64,000 nt of DNA from CADBRN01 sp050944685. Its GTDB lineage: Bacteria > Bacillota > Clostridia > Lachnospirales > Lachnospiraceae. Below the pieces are notes generated by a model, which did not search any database, was not told the DNA's origin, and saw only the letters and a program-made list of their open reading frames with translations. The position numbers were made by a program, and so were the translations under genes. Location of the stretch: the NCBI GenBank assembly GCA_050944685.1, contig JBMNRP010000006.1, positions 1 to 64,000 on the forward strand, given 5' to 3'. The first letter of the stretch is position 1. Each line of letters opens with the position of its first letter. Shown here piece after piece: positions 34,503 through 43,089 of this stretch.

Positions 34503-35921
34503 ATGTATATTATTTTACTCCGGCACGGAGATGCAGAACCGGGAAAGGCGGACGTACCGGACGAGAACCGCAGAATCACGCCTCTGGGAGAGCGCGCCCT
34601 GCGCGCCGCTCTGCCGCGCACGCTGGAACTGATTCCGCCGGACGGTGCTGTGGAAATATGGTCCAGCCCCATGGTACGGGCGCAGCAGACGGCGGGATTC
34701 GTGACAGATTGTCTGAGTCGGACGCCGGCCGCGAAACGTCTGGCCGGGAATGAACCGGTGATCTGTGAAGAGCTTGCGGACTCCGGAACGGAGGCTCTTT
34801 CGGCAAAGGTCGCGGAGATCATGAGAGAGACAGCCTGCGGGGAGAACGGAAAGGACGGCGACAGGACCGTGATTCTCGTGGGACATGTGCCGCAGCTTGA
34901 GAGATTTGCGTCATATCTGACCGGACTGAATATCAAATTCAAGAAAGGTGCCGCGATGTGCCTTCAGCTGGATGAGAAAGCCCTTCCGGAAGGGGACAGC
35001 CCGGAGGAGGACGCGAAAGCACTTTCCGGATGCGGATCGCTCCGGTGGTTTGTACAGGGAGCTCCTCTTGACCGGTGGAAGGCAATCCTGGACCTGGAAG
35101 AAATCTTATCGGACGGATATCGGCGCGTCGCCGGGAATATGGAGCGGTTCCGGGGAAATCCCGATGACGTCGAAGCGGTTCACGATCTCCGCGTGTCGAT
35201 CCGCACGCTCCGCTCGTTTGTCTCCTATATCGGGCCTTTCCAGCGGGAGAGACAGAACAGGCGCATGCAGCATTGCCTTCGTGAGATCGTGGCTCAGCTT
35301 TCTCTGCTTCGCGAATATGATGTGCTGATCGAAGAGGTCAGGAAAATGACGGCGGAAGAAGAGAAAGGCACGGATAAGCCCGTTTCCGCGTCCAAACTGG
35401 AAAAGGCACTGAATAAACGGCGCAGACGGGAGTGCCGCCGTGTGAGAAATACGTTTTCGAGCCGGCGCTATCTGAATTATCTCAGCACCGCGAAAAAAGA
35501 TTTCAGCAATATCCGGTGGCGAGCCGGGGTGGAAAGAGAAGGAATCGGAAGGAAGACGCTCGAGGCGAGATTTGACGAGATTGCCGCGGAGTTTTCCGGC
35601 GCTTATCAGAACCTCGATTTTTCTGACGTCCGGATGTCTCACAAGGTTCGCAAGCTGGCGAAGAAGGTCCGTTATGTGGCGATCGGAATGAAAGACCTTG
35701 CCGGAGAGCACAGGGAGATTCTCACCGAGATGAAGAAGATGCAGGACGTGCTCGGGAGACTGTGTGATGTCCGTGTCAACATCCGCCTTCTGAAGGATCT
35801 CTGCCGCAAAAGAGGATTTTCCGGAACCGCCTGCAGACAGGCGGAGGAGATGATCCGGATGGAACACAAAGAGGAAGGGATGATGGAAGAGCAGATGGAA
35901 AAGGCGCGCGAGGCGGAATAA
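34503..35921 (+). CDS. SixA-type histidine phosphatase fused to a CHAD domain
   Basis: This 472-residue cytoplasmic protein joins a SixA/phosphoglycerate-mutase-like phosphatase (residues 1-160: LLRHGDAEP near 5, SSPMVRAQQTA near 57, VGHVPQLE near 127) to a CHAD domain (about 205-470: VEAVHDLRVSIRTLRSF near 223, HKVRKLAKKVRYVAIGMK near 380). CHAD domains are alpha-helical His/Arg/Lys-rich units that bind polyphosphate; SixA domains remove phosphate from phospho-His or other substrates. The fusion suggests polyphosphate- or phosphoprotein-linked phosphate chemistry. GGAGGG is six bases before ATG 34503, ruling out the longer frame from 34314. Confidence 0.88.
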   Translation: MYIILLRHGDAEPGKADVPDENRRITPLGERALRAALPRTLELIPPDGAVEIWSSPMVRAQQTAGFVTDCLSRTPAAKRLAGNEPVICEELADSGTEALSAKVAEIMRETACGENGKDGDRTVILVGHVPQLERFASYLTGLNIKFKKGAAMCLQLDEKALPEGDSPEEDAKALSGCGSLRWFVQGAPLDRWKAILDLEEILSDGYRRVAGNMERFRGNPDDVEAVHDLRVSIRTLRSFVSYIGPFQRERQNRRMQHCLREIVAQLSLLREYDVLIEEVRKMTAEEEKGTDKPVSASKLEKALNKRRRRECRRVRNTFSSRRYLNYLSTAKKDFSNIRWRAGVEREGIGRKTLEARFDEIAAEFSGAYQNLDFSDVRMSHKVRKLAKKVRYVAIGMKDLAGEHREILTEMKKMQDVLGRLCDVRVNIRLLKDLCRKRGFSGTACRQAEEMIRMEHKEEGMMEEQMEKAREAE

Positions 35922-35944
35922 ACTTCCACCGGACAGGAGAAAAA

Positions 35945-36631
35945 ATGGGACAGAAATCGAATAATAGCAGCCGGAAAAGTGTGGATCCCCCACAGCAGGA
36001 AAGCGGCAGGATGCCGCTGCTTCTGCGCATGTTTCTTGTATTTGCCAAGATCGGTGTGACCACGTTCGGCGGCGGATACGCCATGCTCCCGATTCTGCAG
36101 GATGAGGTGGTAAAAAAGCATGGATGGGCCACAGATGAGGAGCTGATGGATTATTATGCGATCGGGCAGTGTACGCCGGGAATCATCGCCGTCAATACGG
36201 CGACGTTTATCGGCTATCGGTACGCCGGAATACTCGGAGGCGTACTGACCACGGTGGGCGTTGTATTGCCGTCGATTATCATTATCACCGTCATTGCGGC
36301 TTTTATCACCAACTTTGCCAGCCTTCCCGTGGTTATCCACGCTTTCAACGGGATCCGGGCGTGCGTCTGCGTACTGATCTTTGATTCGGTTGTGAAGCTC
36401 GGGAAAAAATCACTGAAAGACTACCGCTGCTGGATCATTTTTCTGTGTGTTCTCGGCTGCTCTCTGTTTACGGATCTCACGCCGGTTCTTCTGGTCGTGC
36501 TCGCCGGGCTGGCCGGATTTCTGGTCATGCCACGGAAGAACGAAAGTACGATCGTCGGCGAATCATGGAAGGAGACGGAGAGGGATCGGAACGAAAACAA
36601 AACAGATCAGACGGGAGGGGACAGATCATGA
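35945..36631 (+). CDS. Chromate transporter family protein, first half
   Basis: This 228-residue membrane protein matches the CHR (ChrA) family short form: GVTTFGGGYAMLPILQDEVV near residue 35, then DYYAIGQCTPGIIAVNTATFIGYR near 70, with about five to six membrane segments and a charged C-terminal tail (ESWKETERDRNENK). The second half is encoded by the next gene, which starts at the ATGA overlap at 36628. In such pairs both halves form one transporter; chromate is the named substrate but the natural one is often unknown. Confidence 0.9.
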   Translation: MGQKSNNSSRKSVDPPQQESGRMPLLLRMFLVFAKIGVTTFGGGYAMLPILQDEVVKKHGWATDEELMDYYAIGQCTPGIIAVNTATFIGYRYAGILGGVLTTVGVVLPSIIIITVIAAFITNFASLPVVIHAFNGIRACVCVLIFDSVVKLGKKSLKDYRCWIIFLCVLGCSLFTDLTPVLLVVLAGLAGFLVMPRKNESTIVGESWKETERDRNENKTDQTGGDRS

Positions 36632-37197
36632 TCGCGACAATCGGACGCCTTTTCTGGGAATTTTTTAAGACTGGTCTGTTTTCGGTCGGCGGCGGCCTCG
36701 CGACGCTTCCGTTTATTCAGGCGATCGGAAAGAAAACGGGATGGTTTACGACCGGAGACGTCGCGAATATGATCGCGATTTCCGAGTCGACGCCCGGACC
36801 GATGGGCGTCAATATGGCGACCTACACAGGATATACCACCGCCGGAGTTCTCGGCGGGCTGCTCGCGACCATGGGGCTGATTCTTCCCTCTATCGTAATT
36901 ATCATTCTGATTGCCAATATTCTGGAAAAATTCAAGAATTCGCCTGTTGTCACCCGCGTCTTTTACGGTCTGCGTCCGGCTTCATGTGCTCTGATCTCTG
37001 CCGCGGGCATCGGCGTCGTGAAAATCGCTCTGCTGAATCTGGACGCGTGGAAAGCGAGCGGCGTGTTTACCGACATTTTCAACTGGAAGTGCATTCTCCT
37101 CGCCGCCGTGGTTCTGGTGGTGTACAAGAAGGTGAAGCATTCCCCGATTTTTTACATTATCGCGGCAGGTGCTGCGGGCATTGTTTTCAAACTGTGA
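36628..37197 (+). CDS. Chromate transporter family protein, second half
   Basis: This 189-residue partner of the preceding gene has the same fold and motif (TGLFSVGGGLATLPFI near residue 14, IAISESTPGPMGVNMATYTG near 48) and about five membrane segments. Its ATG overlaps the stop of the first half by four bases, so translation is coupled and subunits are made in equal amounts. GGAGGGG lies seven bases upstream. Confidence 0.9.
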   Translation: MIATIGRLFWEFFKTGLFSVGGGLATLPFIQAIGKKTGWFTTGDVANMIAISESTPGPMGVNMATYTGYTTAGVLGGLLATMGLILPSIVIIILIANILEKFKNSPVVTRVFYGLRPASCALISAAGIGVVKIALLNLDAWKASGVFTDIFNWKCILLAAVVLVVYKKVKHSPIFYIIAAGAAGIVFKL

Positions 37198-37269
37198 TTT
37201 GTTCCGCCGAAGACGGACCGCTGACAGAAAAGCCCGAAAATACGGTGCGGGCCGGAAGGATTCATTTGC

Positions 37270-37653
37270 ATGAAGTACACGAAATCAACGGATTACGCTC
37301 TGCATGTCGTCGCCTATATCATTGAGGCCGAAGATGAGGGAAACATCAGCGTGCAGAAGCTGGCCTCGAAGATGGACGCCTCAACGACGTTTCTGTCTAA
37401 AATACTGACACAGCTTACGAAAGCGGGCATTATCCGTTCGACTTCCGGGAAAAACGGAGGATACTGCCTGCAGAAAAAGAAAGAGGATATTTCTTTCCTG
37501 GACGTGATAAAAGCGGTAGAGGGCAGCGGATATATGCATACGCCGCCCGTCTGCCGCTCGGAATCGTGCCGGATACAGGATATTATGAGGGAAGCGGAGG
37601 GAAAAATGCTCGCCTATCTGGAAAGCAGGAAAATTTACGAGGTTTTTTCCTGA
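37270..37653 (+). CDS. Rrf2-family transcription regulator
   Basis: This 127-residue protein has the Rrf2 winged helix-turn-helix (KYTKSTDYALHVVAYII at the start, VQKLASKMDASTTFLSKIL near 28, GIIRSTSGKNGGYCLQ near 54) and a ligand-binding segment with Cys residues (PPVCRSESCRI near 97) that may bind an iron-sulfur cluster or sense redox change. It lies 72 bases after the chromate-transporter pair and may control it. Confidence 0.9.
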   Translation: MKYTKSTDYALHVVAYIIEAEDEGNISVQKLASKMDASTTFLSKILTQLTKAGIIRSTSGKNGGYCLQKKKEDISFLDVIKAVEGSGYMHTPPVCRSESCRIQDIMREAEGKMLAYLESRKIYEVFS

Positions 37654-37695
37654 TCCCGGTTTCCCGCGTACGGATTTTTGAACATTCCGGCTGAA

Positions 37696-38364
37696 TTATT
37701 CATCTTCGGACGGGTTCTTTTTTTCCAGAAGACATTTGTAGTAGGAATCCGCCATGTGCAGAGGCGCGACAGAATTGTGTGCGAGTGCGAAATCCTTGAC
37801 GACCAGCGTCGACACCGGCGCTTCTGAGTATTTTGAGAACAGAGCGTCGTGTCCCACACACAGTCCGATGACGACATTGTAATCCGTATGATAGTCGTTC
37901 AGAATTTTTGCCTGTAAAATCGGGTTGCAGCTGGATTCCCCGGGGTAGGGATCGTCTTTCGGGGCGATTCCGAAGCAGGCTTTGTCCAGCGTTCCGACCT
38001 TGCAGTTTATTCCGAAGCACTCGAAGCCGTTTGCCCGGAGTATTTTGCTGAAGACGCGGGCTTCATTGAGAAGAGCGTAGCAGGTTGCGACGCCGATCCG
38101 CTTCGCACCGATGTTTTTCAGAAGATCAATCAGCATTTCGACCCGTGTTTTGGTTCCTCCGTGTACGCCTTCGCCCTTTATTCCCAGAAAGCCGCGGAAT
38201 ATTTTCAGGTTTTCTTCTTCCTGACAGATCTTTTTCACATCTTTTTCCATTTCCTCGAACCGTTTGGTCACGCAGGTTTTCGGAAGCCCCTTTTCATGAT
38301 CCACGTCGCAGTCAATGCAGCTTCGGACTCCGCAGTCCGTGCAGAAAAATTCTCTTTTTTCCAT
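37696..38364 (-). CDS. DUF1847 zinc-ribbon-like protein
   Basis: This 222-residue protein matches DUF1847: an N-terminal Cys motif (CTDCGVRSCIDCD near residue 8, then TCVTKRF), a conserved AKRIGVATCYALLNEAR near 90, NCKVGTLDKACFG near 120 and VIGLCVGHDALF near 163. The many Cys residues suggest metal or iron-sulfur binding; function is unknown. GGAGGG five bases upstream fixes ATG 38364 over a TTG at 38376. Confidence 0.85.
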   Translation of the reverse strand: MEKREFFCTDCGVRSCIDCDVDHEKGLPKTCVTKRFEEMEKDVKKICQEEENLKIFRGFLGIKGEGVHGGTKTRVEMLIDLLKNIGAKRIGVATCYALLNEARVFSKILRANGFECFGINCKVGTLDKACFGIAPKDDPYPGESSCNPILQAKILNDYHTDYNVVIGLCVGHDALFSKYSEAPVSTLVVKDFALAHNSVAPLHMADSYYKCLLEKKNPSEDE

Positions 38365-38533
38365 GGCGCCCTCCAAATAAAAGATATTACAGATATATTA
38401 TATCTATAATAAAGCCCGACAGCTCGCGTGTAAAGACGTTTGACGGGATTTTTACAAATTTTTTTCGAATGGTAGATTTTCCGGATTTAGGGAGTAAAAT
38501 GGAAACAGATTTTTCAACAGGCCGGGGAAAATA

Positions 38534-39916
38534 ATGAAACAGGTCGATTTCCGAAGCGGGAACATTTTTAAGAATATCATGCAGACGGCCATGCCGATGC
38601 TGGCCGCCCAGATCCTGAATCTGCTGTACAATATTGTGGATCGCATCTACATTGCCCGGATTCCGGAGACAGGGACGACGGCTCTGGGAGCGGTCGGTCT
38701 GTGTTTTCCGGTTGTCGTGCTGGTGCTCGCCTTTACCAACATGTACGGGAGCGGAGGTGCTCCGCTCTATTCCATCAAGTGCGGCGAAGGGGACCGGGAA
38801 GAAGCGGGAATGCTGATGAACACCTCGTTCTTCCTTCTGGTCGTGACCGCCGTGGTGCTGACCGTCGTTTTCGAACTTCTGGGACGCCCCGTCCTGAGGC
38901 TCTTCGGAACATCGGATAAGGAGATGTTTTTTGCCCTGCCTTACCTGAGAATTTATCTGACCGGAACGGTGTTTTCCATGACGGCGACGGGCATGAATCC
39001 GTTTATCAACGCGCAGGGGTTTTCGTCGGTCGGAATGACGACCGTTATGATCGGCTCGGCGGCGAACATTATTCTGGATCCGATTTTTATTTTCCGGTTT
39101 CAAATGGGTGTTCGCGGCGCGGCTGTCGCGACGGTCATCTCGCAGGCGCTCTCGGCCGCCTTTGCCCTGAATTTTCTGTTCGGAAAGAAAGCGGATCAGA
39201 ATCTCCGTCTGCTGACCAGGGACGAGCTGCGGGAGAGTGGTCCGAGGGTCCGGCAGATTGTCGGACTGGGATTTTCTTCCTTTATCATGCAGTTTACGAA
39301 CTCACTGGTCCAGGTCTGCGCCAACGCCGTCCTTTCCGTGACAGGAGGCGATCTTTATATTTCCATTATGACCATTGTTTCTTCCGTCCGCCAGATCCTG
39401 GAGACGCCGCTTCTGGCCATTGCGGACGGAACGACACCCGTCATCAGCTTTAATTACGGGTTCCGGAAACCGGACCGGGTAAAACGTTCGGTCCGGATAT
39501 TGTTCTGGATGGGAATTCTTTATGCGGTGGTCGTCTGGCTTCTGATCCTGAGATTCCCGGAGTTTTTCGTGTCCATTTTCAGCTCGGACAGCACCATCCT
39601 GGACGACGCGGTCCCCGCCCTCCACACCTATTTCTTCGCCTTTTTCTTTATGGTTTTTCAGTACACGGGTCAGACGACCTTTAAGGCGCTGAACAAACGG
39701 AAGCAGGCCGTCTTTTTCTCTTTGTTCCGGAAAGCGATCATCGTGATTCCCCTGACCTTCCTTCTTCCGCACCTGTTCGGGTTCGGGACGATGGGAGTGT
39801 TTCTCGCGGAGCCGGTCTCCAATGTCATCGGCGGACTCGCCTGCTATATCACAATGCGCCGGACGATATGGCCGGAGATGAACCGGATGGAGAAGGAGAT
39901 CCGGGAAAGCGGGTAA
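38534..39916 (+). CDS. MATE-family efflux transporter, copy 1
   Basis: This 460-residue protein has 12 predicted membrane segments and the MATE pattern: MPMLAAQILNLLYNIVDRIYI near the start, a second half beginning IVGLGFSSFIMQFTNS near 240, and GDLYISIMTIVSSV. MATE pumps exchange cations for drugs or other small molecules. It is divergent from the DUF1847 gene. There is no sign that it belongs with the distant biosynthetic cluster. Confidence 0.92.
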   Translation: MKQVDFRSGNIFKNIMQTAMPMLAAQILNLLYNIVDRIYIARIPETGTTALGAVGLCFPVVVLVLAFTNMYGSGGAPLYSIKCGEGDREEAGMLMNTSFFLLVVTAVVLTVVFELLGRPVLRLFGTSDKEMFFALPYLRIYLTGTVFSMTATGMNPFINAQGFSSVGMTTVMIGSAANIILDPIFIFRFQMGVRGAAVATVISQALSAAFALNFLFGKKADQNLRLLTRDELRESGPRVRQIVGLGFSSFIMQFTNSLVQVCANAVLSVTGGDLYISIMTIVSSVRQILETPLLAIADGTTPVISFNYGFRKPDRVKRSVRILFWMGILYAVVVWLLILRFPEFFVSIFSSDSTILDDAVPALHTYFFAFFFMVFQYTGQTTFKALNKRKQAVFFSLFRKAIIVIPLTFLLPHLFGFGTMGVFLAEPVSNVIGGLACYITMRRTIWPEMNRMEKEIRESG

Positions 39917-39962
39917 AAGAAATCACTCCCGATAGAGAAAGGAGACTCTGCGGGAAAAAATA

Positions 39963-40008
39963 AGACTGCCGGTTTGCCCCCGGGGCAGACTCGGCAGTCT
40001 GTTTTTTC
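39963..40008. terminator. Intrinsic terminator between the MATE gene and the HD gene
   Basis: AGACTGCCG at 39963-39971 pairs with CGGCAGTCT at 39992-40000, with GCCCC/GGGGC inside, followed by GTTTTTTC. The flanking genes converge. Confidence 0.88.
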
Positions 40009-40029
40009 TGTAGTGTATTGTTCTTCTTT

Positions 40030-40569
40030 TCAGGCAACCTGACGGCGCCTGAAAAGGCGGGAGATCCATGGCGTGTTTGCGCCAGGCTCTATTTCCTTGT
40101 TTCCTTCTCTTCCGGTCGAGGCCTCTCTCAGGGCGCAGTACTTGTCGGCCATGCTGACGAGCCAGGCCTCCTTGTGATGCGGAATTTTGGTAATGGTGAG
40201 CGGGAACATATGTGAGTATATGATATTGCGCTCACATTCATTCAGATCCCAGATTTCTTCCGCATTGTGCAGAGCAATAACAGGATGATCAATTCCGTGA
40301 CGGTAGCCGTTTACCGGCTCCTCTGTCGCCGTGTACAGGTAGTAATCGTGAAGCATGGCTCCTGTCGCCAGGGCGTTTTCATCAATATTCCAGTGCAGTT
40401 TCTGCGCCAGATAAAAGCTGCACTTTGCGACATTTACACAGTGCTGATATGTTGTATTCCCGCGATGCTGTGAAAACTGCTGCATCTTCAGGACATTCCT
40501 GTCTCTTTTCAGCCGGTTCAGTGCCCGATGAAAGACCTCTTCCGAGTTCGTTTCCGTTTCTGTCTCCAA
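40030..40569 (-). CDS. HD-domain phosphohydrolase-like protein
   Basis: This 179-residue protein is of the HD superfamily: HRGNTTYQHCVNVAKCSFYLA near residue 33 (first His), GAMLHDYYLY with the HD doublet near 70, HPVIALHNAE near 92 and VSMADKYCALRE near 137. Such proteins hydrolyse phosphate esters of nucleotides using metal. A GTG at 40578 is possible, but it lies inside the GGAGGTGA ribosome site; the TTG at 40569 is five bases after that site and is preferred. Confidence 0.85.
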   Translation of the reverse strand: METETETNSEEVFHRALNRLKRDRNVLKMQQFSQHRGNTTYQHCVNVAKCSFYLAQKLHWNIDENALATGAMLHDYYLYTATEEPVNGYRHGIDHPVIALHNAEEIWDLNECERNIIYSHMFPLTITKIPHHKEAWLVSMADKYCALREASTGREGNKEIEPGANTPWISRLFRRRQVA

Positions 40570-40661
40570 TGGAATCACCTCCCTTTTTCTTTAGGTATAA
40601 CACGTTCTTCCGGATCGCACAAGAGCGGAAAATCAAAAGTTTCCCCAACCCCTGTGCCTTT

Positions 40662-42056
40662 TCAGACGGCCCGGTGTGCCTTCAGATAGCGGTTCAGCAG
40701 GAAAAGCGCCGCGGCGGAGGCAACCGCCTCGCTGAAAATAACCGAGGATACGAGACCGTACGCCCCGAAAAGCCGGTCCAGAAGGAACATCAGAGGAATA
40801 TAGAGGATGATCTGCCGGATCACGACGTGAATCATGGTGTCTCTTCCGTCTCCGATCGCCTGCATGCAAAATGAGGTGCTGTAGTTCATGAACTGAAACG
40901 GGGAGGCGAGGCACTGGATCCGGAGGAAAAGAGCCGCGTAGGAAATTGTTTTCGCCGCTTCCCCGGCTCCGGATGTTCCGGTGCTCAGGAAAAGTCCCGA
41001 CAGAAAGTTCGCGGTGAGCTCGTAGAAAACCATGCAGATCAGGCAGATCAACAGGCCTGCTTTCCGCGAGGTCCGGATGGTCTCGTTCATCCGGTCGTGA
41101 TCCCCGGAGGAAAAATTATAGGCCACGATGGGGAGCATTCCCTGGCAGATGCCAATGTTAATAGCGTTCGGAAGTCGGACTACCTTCATGACAATTCCGA
41201 TCGCCGCGAGCATCAGATCCCCGTGGCCGGACATGATCGCATTCAGAAACGCGTTGGCCACGTCGAAAAGACCCGTCAGAAAGGCGGACGGAATCCCGAC
41301 GGAGAAGAGCGCTTTCCGCTCCCCCGGAAGAATATCCCGTGCGTCCGAAATTCTCAGGCTGATCGGGGCGGTTTTCTGCAAGCGGAAGATGATGACCAGA
41401 AAATAGATCGCGGTACAGACGTTGGACAGCATGGTCGCCAGTGCTGCGCCGTAAACCTCCATCCCGTCCGGGAGAAGGACAAACATGAAGAGGGGGTCCA
41501 GGATGATGTTGAGGATCCCGCCGGCGGAGAGACCGAATCCGGCCTGCCTGGAATAGCCGATGTTCCGGAGCAGGTGAGCGGCCACCATTGAGGCAATGGT
41601 CGGGATGCTGCCCGCGACGACGACCCATCGCACATACTGCCGGGCGAATCCGATGGTCTGATCCGAGGCGCCGAGAAGCGTCAGCAGAGGATCCGTAAAG
41701 ATCAGGTTGATGACAGAGTAGCAGGCTGCCAGAATAAGACACCCGAAAAAGGCGAAAGCGCTCACTTTTCTGGCTCTTTCGCCTCTGTGCTGACCGATCA
41801 GTCTGGCCATTTCGCTGCCTCCGCCGATTCCGAAGAGATTGGAAAAGGCGATGGTCATCATAAAGAGAGGAAACGGGACGGTCACGCCGGCCATCATATA
41901 GGAGTTTCCCGTTCTTCCGATGAAAAAGGTGTCGGCCAGGTTATAAATCAGATTGATCAGCTGGCTGATGATGGTGGGAACGGCCATAGTGAACAGAGCT
42001 TTCCCGACCGGCATGCGCTCAAACAGTTCCTCTTTATCAACTTCCCGGTGATTCAT
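40662..42056 (-). CDS. MATE-family efflux transporter, copy 2
   Basis: This 464-residue membrane protein has 12 hydrophobic segments and MATE hallmarks: KALFTMAVPTIISQLINLIY near residue 18, DTFFIGRTGNSYMMAGVTV near 41, and a second half with SVGIPSAFLTGLFDVANAF. It is of the same family as the protein at 38534-39916 but not closely alike. It starts just four bases after the NifX-FKBP gene ends, so the two are probably co-transcribed. Confidence 0.92.
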   Translation of the reverse strand: MNHREVDKEELFERMPVGKALFTMAVPTIISQLINLIYNLADTFFIGRTGNSYMMAGVTVPFPLFMMTIAFSNLFGIGGGSEMARLIGQHRGERARKVSAFAFFGCLILAACYSVINLIFTDPLLTLLGASDQTIGFARQYVRWVVVAGSIPTIASMVAAHLLRNIGYSRQAGFGLSAGGILNIILDPLFMFVLLPDGMEVYGAALATMLSNVCTAIYFLVIIFRLQKTAPISLRISDARDILPGERKALFSVGIPSAFLTGLFDVANAFLNAIMSGHGDLMLAAIGIVMKVVRLPNAINIGICQGMLPIVAYNFSSGDHDRMNETIRTSRKAGLLICLICMVFYELTANFLSGLFLSTGTSGAGEAAKTISYAALFLRIQCLASPFQFMNYSTSFCMQAIGDGRDTMIHVVIRQIILYIPLMFLLDRLFGAYGLVSSVIFSEAVASAAALFLLNRYLKAHRAV

Positions 42057-42060
42057 TTTT

Positions 42061-42975
42061 TCACCTGATTTCGAGCAGTTCGATCCGGAAATTCAGCTCT
42101 TTTCCCGCCATCTCGTGATTGGCGTCGAGAGTGATCGTGTTTTCGTCGCGCGCGGTTACCCGCACCGGAAGGATCTGTCCGTTGTCCCCTTCCAGATGAA
42201 CGCGCTGTCCCACCTGAACCTGCTCGGCACCCGGAAGGCGGCTGATCTCAAATGTCAGAATACCGTCCGGATTCACTTCACCGTACGCCTCGGATGGCAT
42301 CAGGTGAACATTGACCGTCTCGCCCGGCTCCATGTTTGCGACCGCCTGGTCGAATCCGTGAATCATCTGACCGGCCCCGCAGATAAACTCCATCGGTTCT
42401 CCGCGGTCGAAGGAAGAGTCGAATACGGTCCCGTCGTTGAAGGTTCCTTCGTAGTGGACGCGGACGGTTTTTCCGACATTTTTTCCCTCGACGGGTTCGC
42501 CCGCGAAAGGAGCGCAGCCTCCGCATCCGCCGCAGCTGCCGCCGCAGCCTCCGCATCCGCCGCATCCTTCCCCGGAAGCCTGCGCGTCGTCCGAGGCAGG
42601 ATCTTTGCCGGAGCCGCAGTCTCCGCACCCGCTTCCTTCCTCGTGATGGTGGTCGCAGTTTGCCCCGGAACCGGTGAGCTCTCCCCGGAGATAGGAAGCG
42701 ACCGCCTCATCCGCGCTGCCCCCGGCTCCCGAGATCACGTCTATACCGGCTGCCCTCAGAGCCTCCATGGCTCCGCTTCCCAGTCCCCCGCAGATTACCA
42801 GGTCCACCCCGTTTTCTGCGAGCAGGTCCGCGAGCGCCTCGTGGCCGATGTCTCCGGTTTCTTTCACGCCGGAAGGAACGGCTTTTCCGTCCGTCACATC
42901 GTAATATTGAAACGCCTCTGTCCGACCGAAATGCTGGAATACATTTCCATTGTCATAAGGTACTGCAATTTTCAT
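42061..42975 (-). CDS. NifX/NifB-like domain fused to SlyD-type FKBP peptidyl-prolyl isomerase
   Basis: This 304-residue protein has an N-terminal NifX/NafY-like domain (residues 1-105; KIAVPYDNGNVFQHFG, LVICGGLGSGAMEAL near 72) of a family that binds iron-molybdenum or iron-sulfur cofactors. A Cys/Gly/His-rich linker follows (about 108-165; HHHEEGSGCGDCGSG, then repeated GCGGCGG units), then an FKBP/SlyD isomerase (TVRVHYEGTFNDGTVFDSS near 177, GQMIHGFDQAV near 207). SlyD uses a His-rich tail in nickel delivery; here the metal-rich part is internal. A role in metal cofactor delivery or chaperoning is inferred. GGAG precedes ATG 42975. Confidence 0.88.
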   Translation of the reverse strand: MKIAVPYDNGNVFQHFGRTEAFQYYDVTDGKAVPSGVKETGDIGHEALADLLAENGVDLVICGGLGSGAMEALRAAGIDVISGAGGSADEAVASYLRGELTGSGANCDHHHEEGSGCGDCGSGKDPASDDAQASGEGCGGCGGCGGSCGGCGGCAPFAGEPVEGKNVGKTVRVHYEGTFNDGTVFDSSFDRGEPMEFICGAGQMIHGFDQAVANMEPGETVNVHLMPSEAYGEVNPDGILTFEISRLPGAEQVQVGQRVHLEGDNGQILPVRVTARDENTITLDANHEMAGKELNFRIELLEIR

Positions 42976-43089
42976 GATAATCTCCGATCCGCCGCGATAC
43001 TTCCGCGGCACAAGATATTGATGCGGTCCGTTTATTCATAACACGGATATCGTCGTTTATATTAACACATGTCAGACGGATTTTACAAA

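Noticed and set aside
42420..42660. Repeat array or CRISPR-like pattern in the Gly/Cys-rich linker region
   Set aside because: The short repeats are codons for GCGG units within a coding frame, without spacers.
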